Shown: in pieces, positions 6,156-12,553 of the stretch | How the letters are laid out: every line of letters begins with the position of its first letter | Numbering within the stretch: the stretch's first letter is position 1 | DNA from: CAXYVX01 sp049297855 | Lineage (GTDB): Bacteria; Patescibacteriota; Saccharimonadia; Saccharimonadales; Saccharimonadaceae | NCBI GenBank assembly: GCA_049297855.1 | Contig: JBAQVB010000059.1 | Span: forward strand, 1 to 12,687 | Length of the DNA stretch: 12,687 bases | Direction of reading: 5' to 3' | Translations under genes and position numbers: made by a program | The notes under the pieces: generated by a model | Seen by the model: the letters and a program-made list of their open reading frames with translations, nothing else | Databases searched by the model: none | What the model was told of the DNA's origin: nothing

Positions 6156-6402
6156 GTTGCCTCCTTTGCTTATATTTTTTAATGCATCGCAGAATAAATT
6201 TCATGAAAAACAGCGGGTTAGCTAGCTGTCTCAATTCCGCCGCCACGTCGCGCACGCTATCGGTCGCATCACTGACATTTTGAACGACATGTTTCACCGT
6301 TCGAAAAATCCTGATCAAAAGAATTAGCACGATAATACCGAGCACCAAGAAGACAGCCAACGTGATCGCCAGAATGATAACTAGAATCTGAAATGCATCC
6401 AT
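6142..6402 (-). CDS. Small membrane protein with DUF948-like pattern
   Basis: An 86-residue protein opening with a very hydrophobic helix (about 5-33), followed by an amphipathic segment (TVKHVVQNVSDATDSVRDVA) and a basic tail (KKYKQRRQHGQR). This layout matches DUF948-like proteins, which commonly precede YtxH genes. Its final codons contain the Shine-Dalgarno of the YtxH gene, so the two are tightly linked. No ribosome binding site precedes its ATG; the predicted transcript starts about three bases upstream. The promoter is covered by a perfect 16-bp palindrome. First gene of the cassette, 54 bases after the galU stop with no terminator seen, so read-through from galU is possible. Confidence 0.75.
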   Translation of the reverse strand: MDAFQILVIILAITLAVFLVLGIIVLILLIRIFRTVKHVVQNVSDATDSVRDVAAELRQLANPLFFMKFILRCIKKYKQRRQHGQR

Positions 6403-6404
6403 AA

Positions 6405-6420
6405 CACTATAATTATAGTG
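6405..6420. repeat. Perfect 16-bp palindrome over the cassette promoter
   Basis: CACTATAATTATAGTG is identical on both strands. It contains the minus-strand -10 box TATAAT (6417-6412) and its mirror image, and reaches the predicted start point. It could be an operator or just symmetric AT-rich promoter DNA. Confidence 0.6.
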
Positions 6421-6440
6421 GTTTTATAATTTAAATGCAA
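6412..6440 (-). promoter_or_regulatory. Promoter of the DUF948-like/YtxH/DUF5665-like cassette
   Basis: -35 TTGCAT (6440-6435), 17-base spacer, -10 TATAAT (6417-6412). The predicted start at about 6405 leaves a leader of only three bases (GTT) before the ATG. Confidence 0.65.
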
Positions 6441-6456
6441 GCCCATTTTGCGCTAA

Positions 6457-7431
6457 TCAGTCATGCTGCAATTTAGCGCGCAAAAACTCTTTCAAATCGT
6501 CACTAAATTTAGGATCAGCCAAACCAAAATCGATCACAGTTTTGAGATATTCCAATTTATCGCCAGCATCATAATATTTCGCTCCTGTAATTTCCTGCGC
6601 TAGAAAGTGATAACCTTCGTCGATCATCTTCTGCACCAGTGGCTGAAGCGCAAACTCACCAATTGATTCTTTTGAATGGTTGTGTTGAATTTCAGCAGTC
6701 CTATGATTAAACTCGTCGCTCCAATCCATAAAATGCGGCAAAACATCACCCGTGAATAAATAACTCGACACACTGGCGAGCCGACTCGGCGCTTTATCCT
6801 TGCCTGGTTTTTCTATAATTTTTGAAATATCCAACGCGTGATCTTGATTGTTAAGTTTTTTACCAGCGACTATGCCGTAACGCGAAAATTCAATATCGTC
6901 TTGAACCGCTTTACAGCTCAAAATCGAATAACCCGTCTCGCGATATAGATCGATCATCTGCTGAAAACGTGTTTTCTGACCAGTCTCAGCCCGGAAAAAA
7001 TCGTCCGCCCACGTAAAAATAAACGGCTCGCCCTGATTGATGACCGGTCGGGCGCTGACGATCGGCGTCGCATTGCCATAGGCGCCTTTTTGTCGAATAT
7101 AAACGAAGTTCGCCATGTTTGCGAGATCATTCATTTCTGTAATTAAATGCGCCTTTTTAGCGCCACCGGCGCGCAAATTAGCCAACAAATCCTCGTTCGG
7201 CGTGTCAAAATGATCCTCGATCGCACGCTTATTCTGCGAACCGATAATAATAATATCCTTAATGCCAGCGCCGATTAATTCCTCGACCACGTATTGAATG
7301 ATTGGCTTGTCGATCAACGGCAGCATTTCCTTAGGCATCGCCTTGGTTTGCGGCAAAAACCGCGTGCCGAAGCCGGCCGCCGCGATCACAGCTTTAGTTG
7401 GGGCTGGATATTTAGTTGATTTATTCGTCAT
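6457..7431 (-). CDS. galU: UTP--glucose-1-phosphate uridylyltransferase-type nucleotidyltransferase
   Basis: A GalU-family sugar nucleotidyltransferase, expected to make UDP-glucose from UTP and glucose-1-phosphate for envelope glycans. From the ATG at 7431 it has 324 residues (GalU is about 300). The N-terminal nucleotide-binding motif is clear: AAGFGTRFLPQTKAMPKEML, then DKPIIQYVVEELIGAGI. FTWADD holds the metal-binding aspartates, and IIEKP the sugar-phosphate lysine. The usual GLGHA segment is replaced by GAYGNATP, a variation I associate with CPR enzymes, so the sugar or base could differ. The start at 7431 follows GGAGG by nine bases; the frame is open 13 codons further but without a better site. 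Ends with TGA. It has its own promoter downstream of gatB. Confidence 0.88.
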   Translation of the reverse strand: MTNKSTKYPAPTKAVIAAAGFGTRFLPQTKAMPKEMLPLIDKPIIQYVVEELIGAGIKDIIIIGSQNKRAIEDHFDTPNEDLLANLRAGGAKKAHLITEMNDLANMANFVYIRQKGAYGNATPIVSARPVINQGEPFIFTWADDFFRAETGQKTRFQQMIDLYRETGYSILSCKAVQDDIEFSRYGIVAGKKLNNQDHALDISKIIEKPGKDKAPSRLASVSSYLFTGDVLPHFMDWSDEFNHRTAEIQHNHSKESIGEFALQPLVQKMIDEGYHFLAQEITGAKYYDAGDKLEYLKTVIDFGLADPKFSDDLKEFLRAKLQHD

Positions 7432-7457
7432 GTTGCTTATCCTCCTTAATGGCTTAC

Positions 7458-7470
7458 TTGATATTATCAA
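7458..7470. repeat. Short inverted repeat in the galU leader
   Basis: TTGATA-T-TATCAA on the plus strand, a perfect 6-bp inverted repeat in the galU 5' leader. A second one, TATCTG/CAGATA with a 10-base loop, lies between it and the promoter. They may be leader hairpins or a binding site; no U-run follows. Confidence 0.35.
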
Positions 7471-7520
7471 ATAATTACTTACAACCAGTATCTGAAAAAT
7501 TTACCAGATATAACGTAAAC

Positions 7521-7529
7521 ATTATATCA
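7521..7529 (-). promoter_or_regulatory. Extended -10 promoter of galU
   Basis: TG (7529-7528) and TATAAT (7526-7521) on the minus strand, no clear -35. The predicted start near 7514 gives a leader of about 83 bases with a Shine-Dalgarno. Confidence 0.45.
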
Positions 7530-7535
7530 TAAATT

Positions 7536-7574
7536 AGCGACCCTGCTTCTGATCGTCACGATCGGGTCAACGCT
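7536..7574 (-). terminator. Hairpin at the 3' end of the gat operon (weak terminator)
   Basis: On the minus strand AGCG-TTG-ACCC and GGGT-CGCT enclose a perfect GATCG-TGA-CGATC hairpin, starting at the gatB stop codon. It is followed by AATTT rather than a U-run, so it may be a transcript-stabilising 3' structure rather than a strong terminator. Confidence 0.35.
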
Positions 7575-9103
7575 TATGACAGCAGTTTTTGACGAATTAG
7601 TTTCTGGGCTAGCGCTGGGTTGGCTTGGCCCTTGCTAGCTTTCATGACTTGACCGACCAAAAAGCCGATTACTTTTTCGTTGCCGGTTTTGAAATCCGCC
7701 ACTGCTTTAGCGGACGTGTCGGACGCCAAAACTTCGTCGACAATTTTAGCAATTGCGCCTTCGTCCGATACTTGTAATAAATTGTGCGATTGTGCATATT
7801 CTGCAGGATCGGCCGCGATATTATCCAATAGATGCGCGAAAATCTCTTTTTCGGTGGTCGAGGAAATTGTATTATCATTGAACATTTGAGCAAGTTTAAT
7901 CAAATTATTGGCCGACGGCAACACTAAGTTTTGCTCAGCCGCCGCGGTATTTTCCTCTGTACCAGCAAAGGACGAACTGAACAAATTAGCCACATTTCTC
8001 GTCGTTTGAGTATCGGATTTATTTAAAATTTCCAGCACCAATTCCGCAATTTTTTGCGTTCGAATGAGCGTCGTGATCACAGACGAATCCATGTTTAATA
8101 CGCTGAATTTTTCGCGAAACTCGGGTGGCAACGTCGGCATATCGGACTGCATTTTGGTGATTTCGTCATCAGTTAACACTACCGGCGGGATGTCCGGATC
8201 GGGCATGTAACGATAATCCTGCGCATCCTCTTTGCTGCGTTGCGGCGCGGTAATTTGTTTGGCGTCGTTCCAGCCACGCGTTTCCTGAACCACAGTTTCA
8301 CCGTTTTCTATTTCATCAATTTGGCGATTAATCTCGTAATCAGCTGCCTTTTCAACGGCACGAAAACTATTCAGATTCTTGATCTCCGTGCGCAATCCCC
8401 ACTTTTCGCCCGGCCTTGCAACTGAAATATTGACATCAAAACGCATATTACCGTAATACAAATCACCGTTTGTCACTCCCGCGTAGGTCATCAGATCGTG
8501 TAATTCCTCGACGTATTCGCGCGCTTCAACTGCGCTATGCATGTCTGGCTCACTGACGATCTCGATGAGCGGCGTGCCAACACGGTTCAAATCGACCAAC
8601 GAATAATCCGCAAAGTGAGTCAACTTGCCGGCGTCCTCCTCAAGGTGGGCGTGATGAATGCGAACTTTGGCACCGTTCGATAATTCAACTTGACCACCAA
8701 TAATCGTCGGATAATACATCTGCGTAATCTGGTAACCTTTCGGCGAATCCGGATAAAAATAATGTTTGCGATCCCAGCGACTGACGTTGGCGATCCGCGC
8801 ATTCAGAGCTTTGCCGGCACGTGCTGCATAACGTAGCGCTTCGTGGTTTAGAATCGGTAACATGCCCGGCAACGCGTAATCAATCGCCGAAATCTTGCTA
8901 TTTGGTTCGGCGTCACGCGCATCATTATCGGAACTGGAGAATAATTTAGTGTTGGTCGACAATTGAACGTGTGTTTCGATGCCAATCGTTGGTAAATAGC
9001 CGCGCACCAAAAATTCGTCACCCACCACGCGTGAACCATGCTCGCCGGCTGCACCAAGCACGGTAATATCTTGCGTGAAATTTTGTTTTGTTAGCGTCGT
9101 CAT
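7574..9103 (-). CDS. gatB: Asp-tRNA(Asn)/Glu-tRNA(Gln) amidotransferase subunit B
   Basis: GatB binds the misacylated tRNA and carries the kinase site of the GatCAB amidotransferase, which corrects Glu-tRNA-Gln and/or Asp-tRNA-Asn. Family landmarks are IGIETHVQLSTNTKLFS, LPGMLPILN, RKHYFYPDSPKGYQITQ, HLEEDAGK, DLNRVGTPLIEIVSEPD, LRTEIKNLNSFRAVEKA and YRYMPDPDIPP, followed by a helical YqeY-like tail (about 350-509). It has 509 residues, longer than usual because of about 35 extra N-terminal residues. The zinc-ligand cysteines of many GatBs are absent; I see no cysteine in the protein. The ATG lies two bases after the PEBP gene stop, with GAGGG eight bases upstream. Last gene of the gat operon. 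Confidence 0.97.
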   Translation of the reverse strand: MTTLTKQNFTQDITVLGAAGEHGSRVVGDEFLVRGYLPTIGIETHVQLSTNTKLFSSSDNDARDAEPNSKISAIDYALPGMLPILNHEALRYAARAGKALNARIANVSRWDRKHYFYPDSPKGYQITQMYYPTIIGGQVELSNGAKVRIHHAHLEEDAGKLTHFADYSLVDLNRVGTPLIEIVSEPDMHSAVEAREYVEELHDLMTYAGVTNGDLYYGNMRFDVNISVARPGEKWGLRTEIKNLNSFRAVEKAADYEINRQIDEIENGETVVQETRGWNDAKQITAPQRSKEDAQDYRYMPDPDIPPVVLTDDEITKMQSDMPTLPPEFREKFSVLNMDSSVITTLIRTQKIAELVLEILNKSDTQTTRNVANLFSSSFAGTEENTAAAEQNLVLPSANNLIKLAQMFNDNTISSTTEKEIFAHLLDNIAADPAEYAQSHNLLQVSDEGAIAKIVDEVLASDTSAKAVADFKTGNEKVIGFLVGQVMKASKGQANPALAQKLIRQKLLS

Positions 9104-9105
9104 AG

Positions 9106-9633
9106 TTAAACCCTCGCTTTCACGTTAATTTCAGTTACACCAATTGTTTTTTGACGAACTTTTTGACGAAATTCATTAAATAAAAATCTATCATTTAATT
9201 CCAGTTTATCCGACAGTGCATAAACCGTCAGCGTGTAGTCGTGATCTCGATCTGGTGGCTGCGGACCGGAATAATGCCAATTAGTCAAACTATCTTTAGC
9301 GCCATTAGCAGGTGATTTTGCGTTTGAATTTTCGCCCTGAACTACACCGAGGGATGGATCGCGAGAGAAATCTTCCGGCAAATTAACTTCGGATTTACTA
9401 TTCGTTGGAATATTTGCCACCAGCCAATGAATCCAAGAAAATCCCACCACCGCAACTGCGTCATGATCAATAAAGCTGAGAGCTAGATAACGTGCCCCAT
9501 CCGGAATTTCGCTAACCTGCATAGGAAAACTAAGGATTGGTTTATCATCGCTATCTTTAAACTCGTTGGATGCATATTTAGTAAATTTATCCGCCAAATA
9601 ACCGTCCTCTAAACCAACTTTTATCTTCATCAT
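9106..9633 (-). CDS. PEBP family protein (YbhB/YbcL type)
   Basis: A 175-residue phosphatidylethanolamine-binding-protein family member. The bacterial YbhB/YbcL type has no settled function; related proteins bind phospholipids or small anions. Family landmarks: YLALSFIDHDAV (usual motif DPDAP, here HDAV), WIHWLVANIP, the glycine-rich middle, YSGPQPPDRDHDYTLTVYALS (the GPxPPxGxHxY ligand-binding motif). No signal peptide is visible, so it is probably cytoplasmic. Two ATG codons are adjacent (9633 and 9630); GGGAG lies four bases from the first and seven from the second, so MKIKVGL may be the true start. The ATG overlaps the stop of the HEPN-like gene (ATGA). It sits between that gene and gatB in the gat operon for reasons the sequence does not reveal. 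Confidence 0.9.
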   Translation of the reverse strand: MMKIKVGLEDGYLADKFTKYASNEFKDSDDKPILSFPMQVSEIPDGARYLALSFIDHDAVAVVGFSWIHWLVANIPTNSKSEVNLPEDFSRDPSLGVVQGENSNAKSPANGAKDSLTNWHYSGPQPPDRDHDYTLTVYALSDKLELNDRFLFNEFRQKVRQKTIGVTEINVKARV

Positions 9634-10049
9634 ATTGCTCCCAATTCTCTTAATGATTTCTTGAAAATCGCCACCGCGTGACGCAACGCAATTTCGTTGA
9701 CACGCGCATCGGCGTTATGCGCCAAGTGGTTGCGCAATTTGTGCGCTGTCCAAACTTGGTTGATGTTGGAAAAATTGGCGTTAGCATTCTTCAGCCGTTC
9801 GCCCATCGTTTCACCGGTCACACCCGACTCTTTGAGAGCCTTATCCAATAACGAATCGGCATCAAAAATCGCCAAACGATAAGAATTGATATTGCTACGT
9901 TGAATAGAATTCTCGATTTTGAGCCAAGCGGCTTGATATTGTTCGCGGTTCAATACGCCACCACGTCCACGCGTCAAAAACATAATCGCAGAGATCGCCA
10001 GCGCCAGAACTACGGCAATAACTATTACAAACACCAGACCTGCAGGCAT
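9630..10049 (-). CDS. Membrane-anchored HEPN-like protein
   Basis: A 139-residue protein with an N-terminal membrane anchor (about 4-25, LVFVIVIAVVLALAISAIMF) and a soluble helical domain. The segment WTAHKLRNHLAH (100-111) contains R106-N-H-L-A-H111, an Rx4H motif of the kind found in the HEPN superfamily, in which Arg and His form an RNase active site in many toxins and defence proteins. The helix before it (SYRLAIFDADSLLDKALKE) also fits a HEPN fold. Many HEPN-like proteins are not nucleases, so activity is only an inference. Its start overlaps the gatA stop by one base (TAATG), with GGAG eight bases upstream, so it is translated with the transamidase subunits. I know of no assigned function for this family. 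Confidence 0.75.
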   Translation of the reverse strand: MPAGLVFVIVIAVVLALAISAIMFLTRGRGGVLNREQYQAAWLKIENSIQRSNINSYRLAIFDADSLLDKALKESGVTGETMGERLKNANANFSNINQVWTAHKLRNHLAHNADARVNEIALRHAVAIFKKSLRELGAI

Positions 10050-11971
10050 TATTTGTTCTCCAAAGCTTTGGCTAAGTCCAGTATTTTAGCATCTGATTTT
10101 TGCGGTCCAATAATCTGGATGCCAATCGGCAAACCGGATTTTGAAAAACCGTTTGGCAAACTAACGGCCGGCAAACCAGCCATCGAGGCCGGCGTCGTCA
10201 TGACATCGCTGAGATACATTTTCAACGGATCTGACACATTTTCGCCAAGTTTAAACGCCGGCGTCGGCGCTACCGGTCCAATCAAGAAATCGTAATCGGC
10301 GAACAATTTATTGAATTCGTTGATCAGCAACGTGCGCGCTTGCTGCGCCTTGAGATAATAGGCGTCAAAATAGCCACTCGACAGCACAAACGCGCCGATC
10401 ATCAGCCGTCGCTTGTTTTCCGGCATGAAACCGGTACTGCGCGAATTCGTGAACATTTCGTCCGGGCTTTGCGCGCTGGTTTTGTCGTTTTCAGTCATCA
10501 TTTGCGAATCAGATGTCGCAAAGCGCGTTTGGTTGTCGATTTTTGCAAATTTGTCATCTGCGCCAGCGCGTTGTCCATAACGCACGCCGTCAAAGCGCGC
10601 CAAATTCGAACTCAGCTCGGCCGGCACCACAATGTAATAAATCGCCAGGGCGTATTTGCTCATCGGCAGGGAAACTTCGTCGACTGCGTGGCCTTGATCG
10701 CGCAATTTTTGCGCAAATTTTTCGGTATTATCACGCACTTCCGGATCGATGCCTTCGCCCAAGAATTCCTTAATAACACCAATTTTAAGTGGCTTCGGTG
10801 GCAAAAATCCCGCTTCGCGCAAAAATTCTTCTGTGGTAACGTTAAACTTTTGCTTCGCTAATTCTGCACGCGAATACCATTTGGCCGCGCCGAATTCCGT
10901 TTCGTGGGTCTCGCGCGTGATCTCGTCGGCATTTTGGGAAAATTGAACCACATAATCTGTCGCGATCATATTCGCCCAAACGCGTTCGCCGTTAGTGCGC
11001 AACGTTTTTTCGGCGCTCATGATAAACGTACGGCCGAGTGGCGAAATCTGTGCGGACGAAATATCGATGCCAACTTCTTCCGCGACCTCGCGTTTCAGTG
11101 CGTCTAATTTTGATTCGCCCACTTCCACGCCACCACCCGGCACGATCAGCAAATTCTCATAGACACCGCCTTTGCGATTTTCGCCCAACAAAACTTTGTC
11201 ATCGGCTGAAACTATCAATGCACCAACTACGTCGCGTTTAATTTCGCGTAGTTTATTTGGATTTTTTTGATCATCACTTAGTTCATGAAAAGAATTATCA
11301 TATGAATCCGACAACAACGTCCCGTCACGCCCATCGCGACCACTCAAAATTCCCATCAATAAATCTGCGTCTGCCGCCGTGCGCGTGAAAGTGCCGATCA
11401 CATCGGTCGAACTGGCCATCGCGATCACGCCGTAACGCGAAATCAGGCCATAAGTCGGTTTTAACCCAATCACATTGTTGAACGAGGCTGGCTCGCGAAT
11501 CGAGCCACCAGTATCCGAACCGAGTGCAAATGGAACGACTTTTTTAGCCACAATCACAGCCGAACCACCGGACGAACCGCCAGCCACGCGCGCGTCGTCG
11601 TAGGCATTTTTGGTCGGTCCAAACGCAGAATTTTCGGTCGATCCGCCGTGTGCGAAGGCATCCAGATTTGACTTGCCGATCAAAATCGCACCGGCATTAT
11701 TCAATTTTTCCACAGCCGTAGCGTCAATCGGTGATTTAAAATTTGCCAAAATTTTAGCGCTGGCTGTGGTGTGCGAACCTTCCGCGCTGGTTAAAAAATT
11801 ATCCTTGGCGACGTATGGAACACCGGCTAAAAGACCGATCTTCGCAGTGACTTCGGCTTCGGTTTTAGCGAAATCACCGCTGTTTTGATCGCGCATAAAC
11901 TTAATTTTAGCGTCGATTTCGTCGGCGCGCGCCAAGGCATAGTCAGGAAGAATTTCGGTTAGCGGATGCAA
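10049..11971 (-). CDS. gatA: Asp/Glu-tRNA amidotransferase subunit A with inserted Nudix hydrolase domain
   Basis: GatA is the amidase that frees ammonia from glutamine for GatB. The intact frame from TTG 11971 gives 640 residues against about 485 for the family. The amidase triad is present: K56 (VAKDN), S133 (GGSSGGS) and S157 (GSDTGGSIREP). A full Nudix domain (about 244-390, bases 10802-11242) is inserted between GILSGRDGRDGTLL and PLKIGVIKEFLGEGIDPEV, a surface linker; the Nudix box GGVEVGESKLDALKREVAEE runs through G301-I302 and is complete. The amidase continues to its usual end (LPAVSLPNGF, GLPIGIQIIG). The 5' part is interrupted: homologous sequence continues in frame to an ATG at 12076, with a TAG at 11998-11996. 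The TTG start has GAGG only two bases away, so how the protein starts is uncertain. Confidence 0.93.
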   Translation of the reverse strand: MHPLTEILPDYALARADEIDAKIKFMRDQNSGDFAKTEAEVTAKIGLLAGVPYVAKDNFLTSAEGSHTTASAKILANFKSPIDATAVEKLNNAGAILIGKSNLDAFAHGGSTENSAFGPTKNAYDDARVAGGSSGGSAVIVAKKVVPFALGSDTGGSIREPASFNNVIGLKPTYGLISRYGVIAMASSTDVIGTFTRTAADADLLMGILSGRDGRDGTLLSDSYDNSFHELSDDQKNPNKLREIKRDVVGALIVSADDKVLLGENRKGGVYENLLIVPGGGVEVGESKLDALKREVAEEVGIDISSAQISPLGRTFIMSAEKTLRTNGERVWANMIATDYVVQFSQNADEITRETHETEFGAAKWYSRAELAKQKFNVTTEEFLREAGFLPPKPLKIGVIKEFLGEGIDPEVRDNTEKFAQKLRDQGHAVDEVSLPMSKYALAIYYIVVPAELSSNLARFDGVRYGQRAGADDKFAKIDNQTRFATSDSQMMTENDKTSAQSPDEMFTNSRSTGFMPENKRRLMIGAFVLSSGYFDAYYLKAQQARTLLINEFNKLFADYDFLIGPVAPTPAFKLGENVSDPLKMYLSDVMTTPASMAGLPAVSLPNGFSKSGLPIGIQIIGPQKSDAKILDLAKALENK

Positions 11972-11995
11972 ATCCTCAATATCGTGGAATCTAGC

Positions 11996-12076
11996 CTAAG
12001 CCTTTTCAACTTCGGCGCGGGCGCTAGATTCACCGGAAATGATGCGTGATCGCATGATGATAATTTCACTTTTCAT
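11996..12076 (-). pseudogene. gatA: 5' end of gatA cut off by an in-frame TAG
   Basis: From ATG 12076-12074 the frame reads MKSEIIIMRSRIISGESSAR and on to VEKA, then TAG (11998-11996), then ARFHDIED joining the intact gatA frame. The SGE..SA...VE.A.ARF pattern matches the N-terminal helices of GatA, so this is genuine gatA sequence. In my alignment the TAG falls at a position usually held by Leu, so TTG to TAG is one possible change; CAG to TAG is another. The ATG directly follows the gatC stop (TAGATG), in the same frame. It may be a mutation, a sequencing error, or a re-initiation arrangement. Confidence 0.8.
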
Positions 12077-12361
12077 CTATAAAACCTTCGGCACTTTCAC
12101 ACTATTGTTTTTAACCTCAGGCGCCAAATTTAGTAATTTCTCACGCGGAATTTGCGGATGAACTGTGTCATCGCGCCAAACGTTCTGCAGATTCGTCACC
12201 TGAAACGTCGGATCAACGTTGTCTAAATCCAGCTCGTCCAATTGCCCGACGTAGGCTAAAATATTCGACAAATCCTGCTGCATCGGCGCGATTTCATCAT
12301 CGCGCAAACTAATTTTACTGAGTGCCGCCAAATGACGCACGTCATCCTCGCTGATATTCAT
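12077..12361 (-). CDS. gatC: Asp-tRNA(Asn)/Glu-tRNA(Gln) amidotransferase subunit C
   Basis: GatC is the small subunit that wraps around and stabilises GatA and bridges it to GatB. At 94 residues it matches the family (about 95-100). Landmarks: DDVRHLAALSKISLRDDE, a helix through DLSNILAYVGQLDELD, the linker NVDPTFQVTN, and VWRDDTVHPQIPREKLLNLAPE. I chose the ATG at 12361 because MNISEDDVRHLA is the family start. An open extension to 12415 has no family similarity and would cross the promoter. There is no Shine-Dalgarno; the -10 box lies six bases upstream. The gene ends in TAG immediately before the gatA ATG, in the same frame. First gene of the gat operon. Confidence 0.95.
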   Translation of the reverse strand: MNISEDDVRHLAALSKISLRDDEIAPMQQDLSNILAYVGQLDELDLDNVDPTFQVTNLQNVWRDDTVHPQIPREKLLNLAPEVKNNSVKVPKVL

Positions 12362-12553
12362 GGATATATTGTAGCACAATAGACGAATAGTGCACTTTGG
12401 GGCTTTAAGGAGCAATTTAATTGCTCGAATGATTGTCCTTAATATATTAGCCTATAAAGTTATGGTGCGGTGTTAACTCTTCATAGCTCACCTAAACAAA
12501 TGGTGCATGGGGTTGATTTAATATATCATTCTTCATGTAGTAATGAATCTTTT
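12362..12553. other. AT-rich intergenic region with an inverted repeat
   Basis: About 190 bases between the SGNH hydrolase end and gatC. The only clear structure is GAGCAATT-T-AATTGCTC (12410-12426), a perfect 8-bp inverted repeat, with outer arms TAAGGA (12406-12411) and TCCTTA (about 12436-12441). There is no U-run, so it is not an obvious terminator. The TTAATATAT word occurs twice. No tRNA or other RNA gene recognised. Confidence 0.5.
12368..12378 (-). promoter_or_regulatory. Extended -10 promoter of the gat operon, predicted leaderless
   Basis: TGTGC followed by TACAAT (12373-12368), then six bases (ATATCC) and the gatC ATG. This is a near-ideal TGTGn extended -10; the -35 (AGTGCA) is poor. 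The start point would fall on the ATG. Confidence 0.65.

Noticed and set aside
10340..10861. 173-codon open frame on the plus strand opposite gatA
   Set aside because: It is antisense to the conserved GatA-Nudix coding sequence, has no recognisable domain or good ribosome binding site, and looks like a by-product of codon bias.
1206..12079. A recoded genetic code with TAG (or TGA) as sense
   Set aside because: pheS, rmuC and gatC end in TAG and galU ends in TGA at family-typical positions, so the standard code fits. The gatA TAG is kept as a separate finding.
3092..12310. Recurring word TCGCGCAAA, about six plus-strand copies, considered as an uptake or binding sequence
   Set aside because: Most copies are minus-strand codons TTG-CGC-GAA/GAT (Leu-Arg-Glu/Asp) or plus-strand Ser-Arg-Lys codons, so codon preference explains them. 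A genome-wide count against a codon-aware model would settle it.
12362..12415. Extension of gatC to an upstream start at 12415
   Set aside because: The added residues have no GatC similarity and the extension would include the extended -10 promoter.
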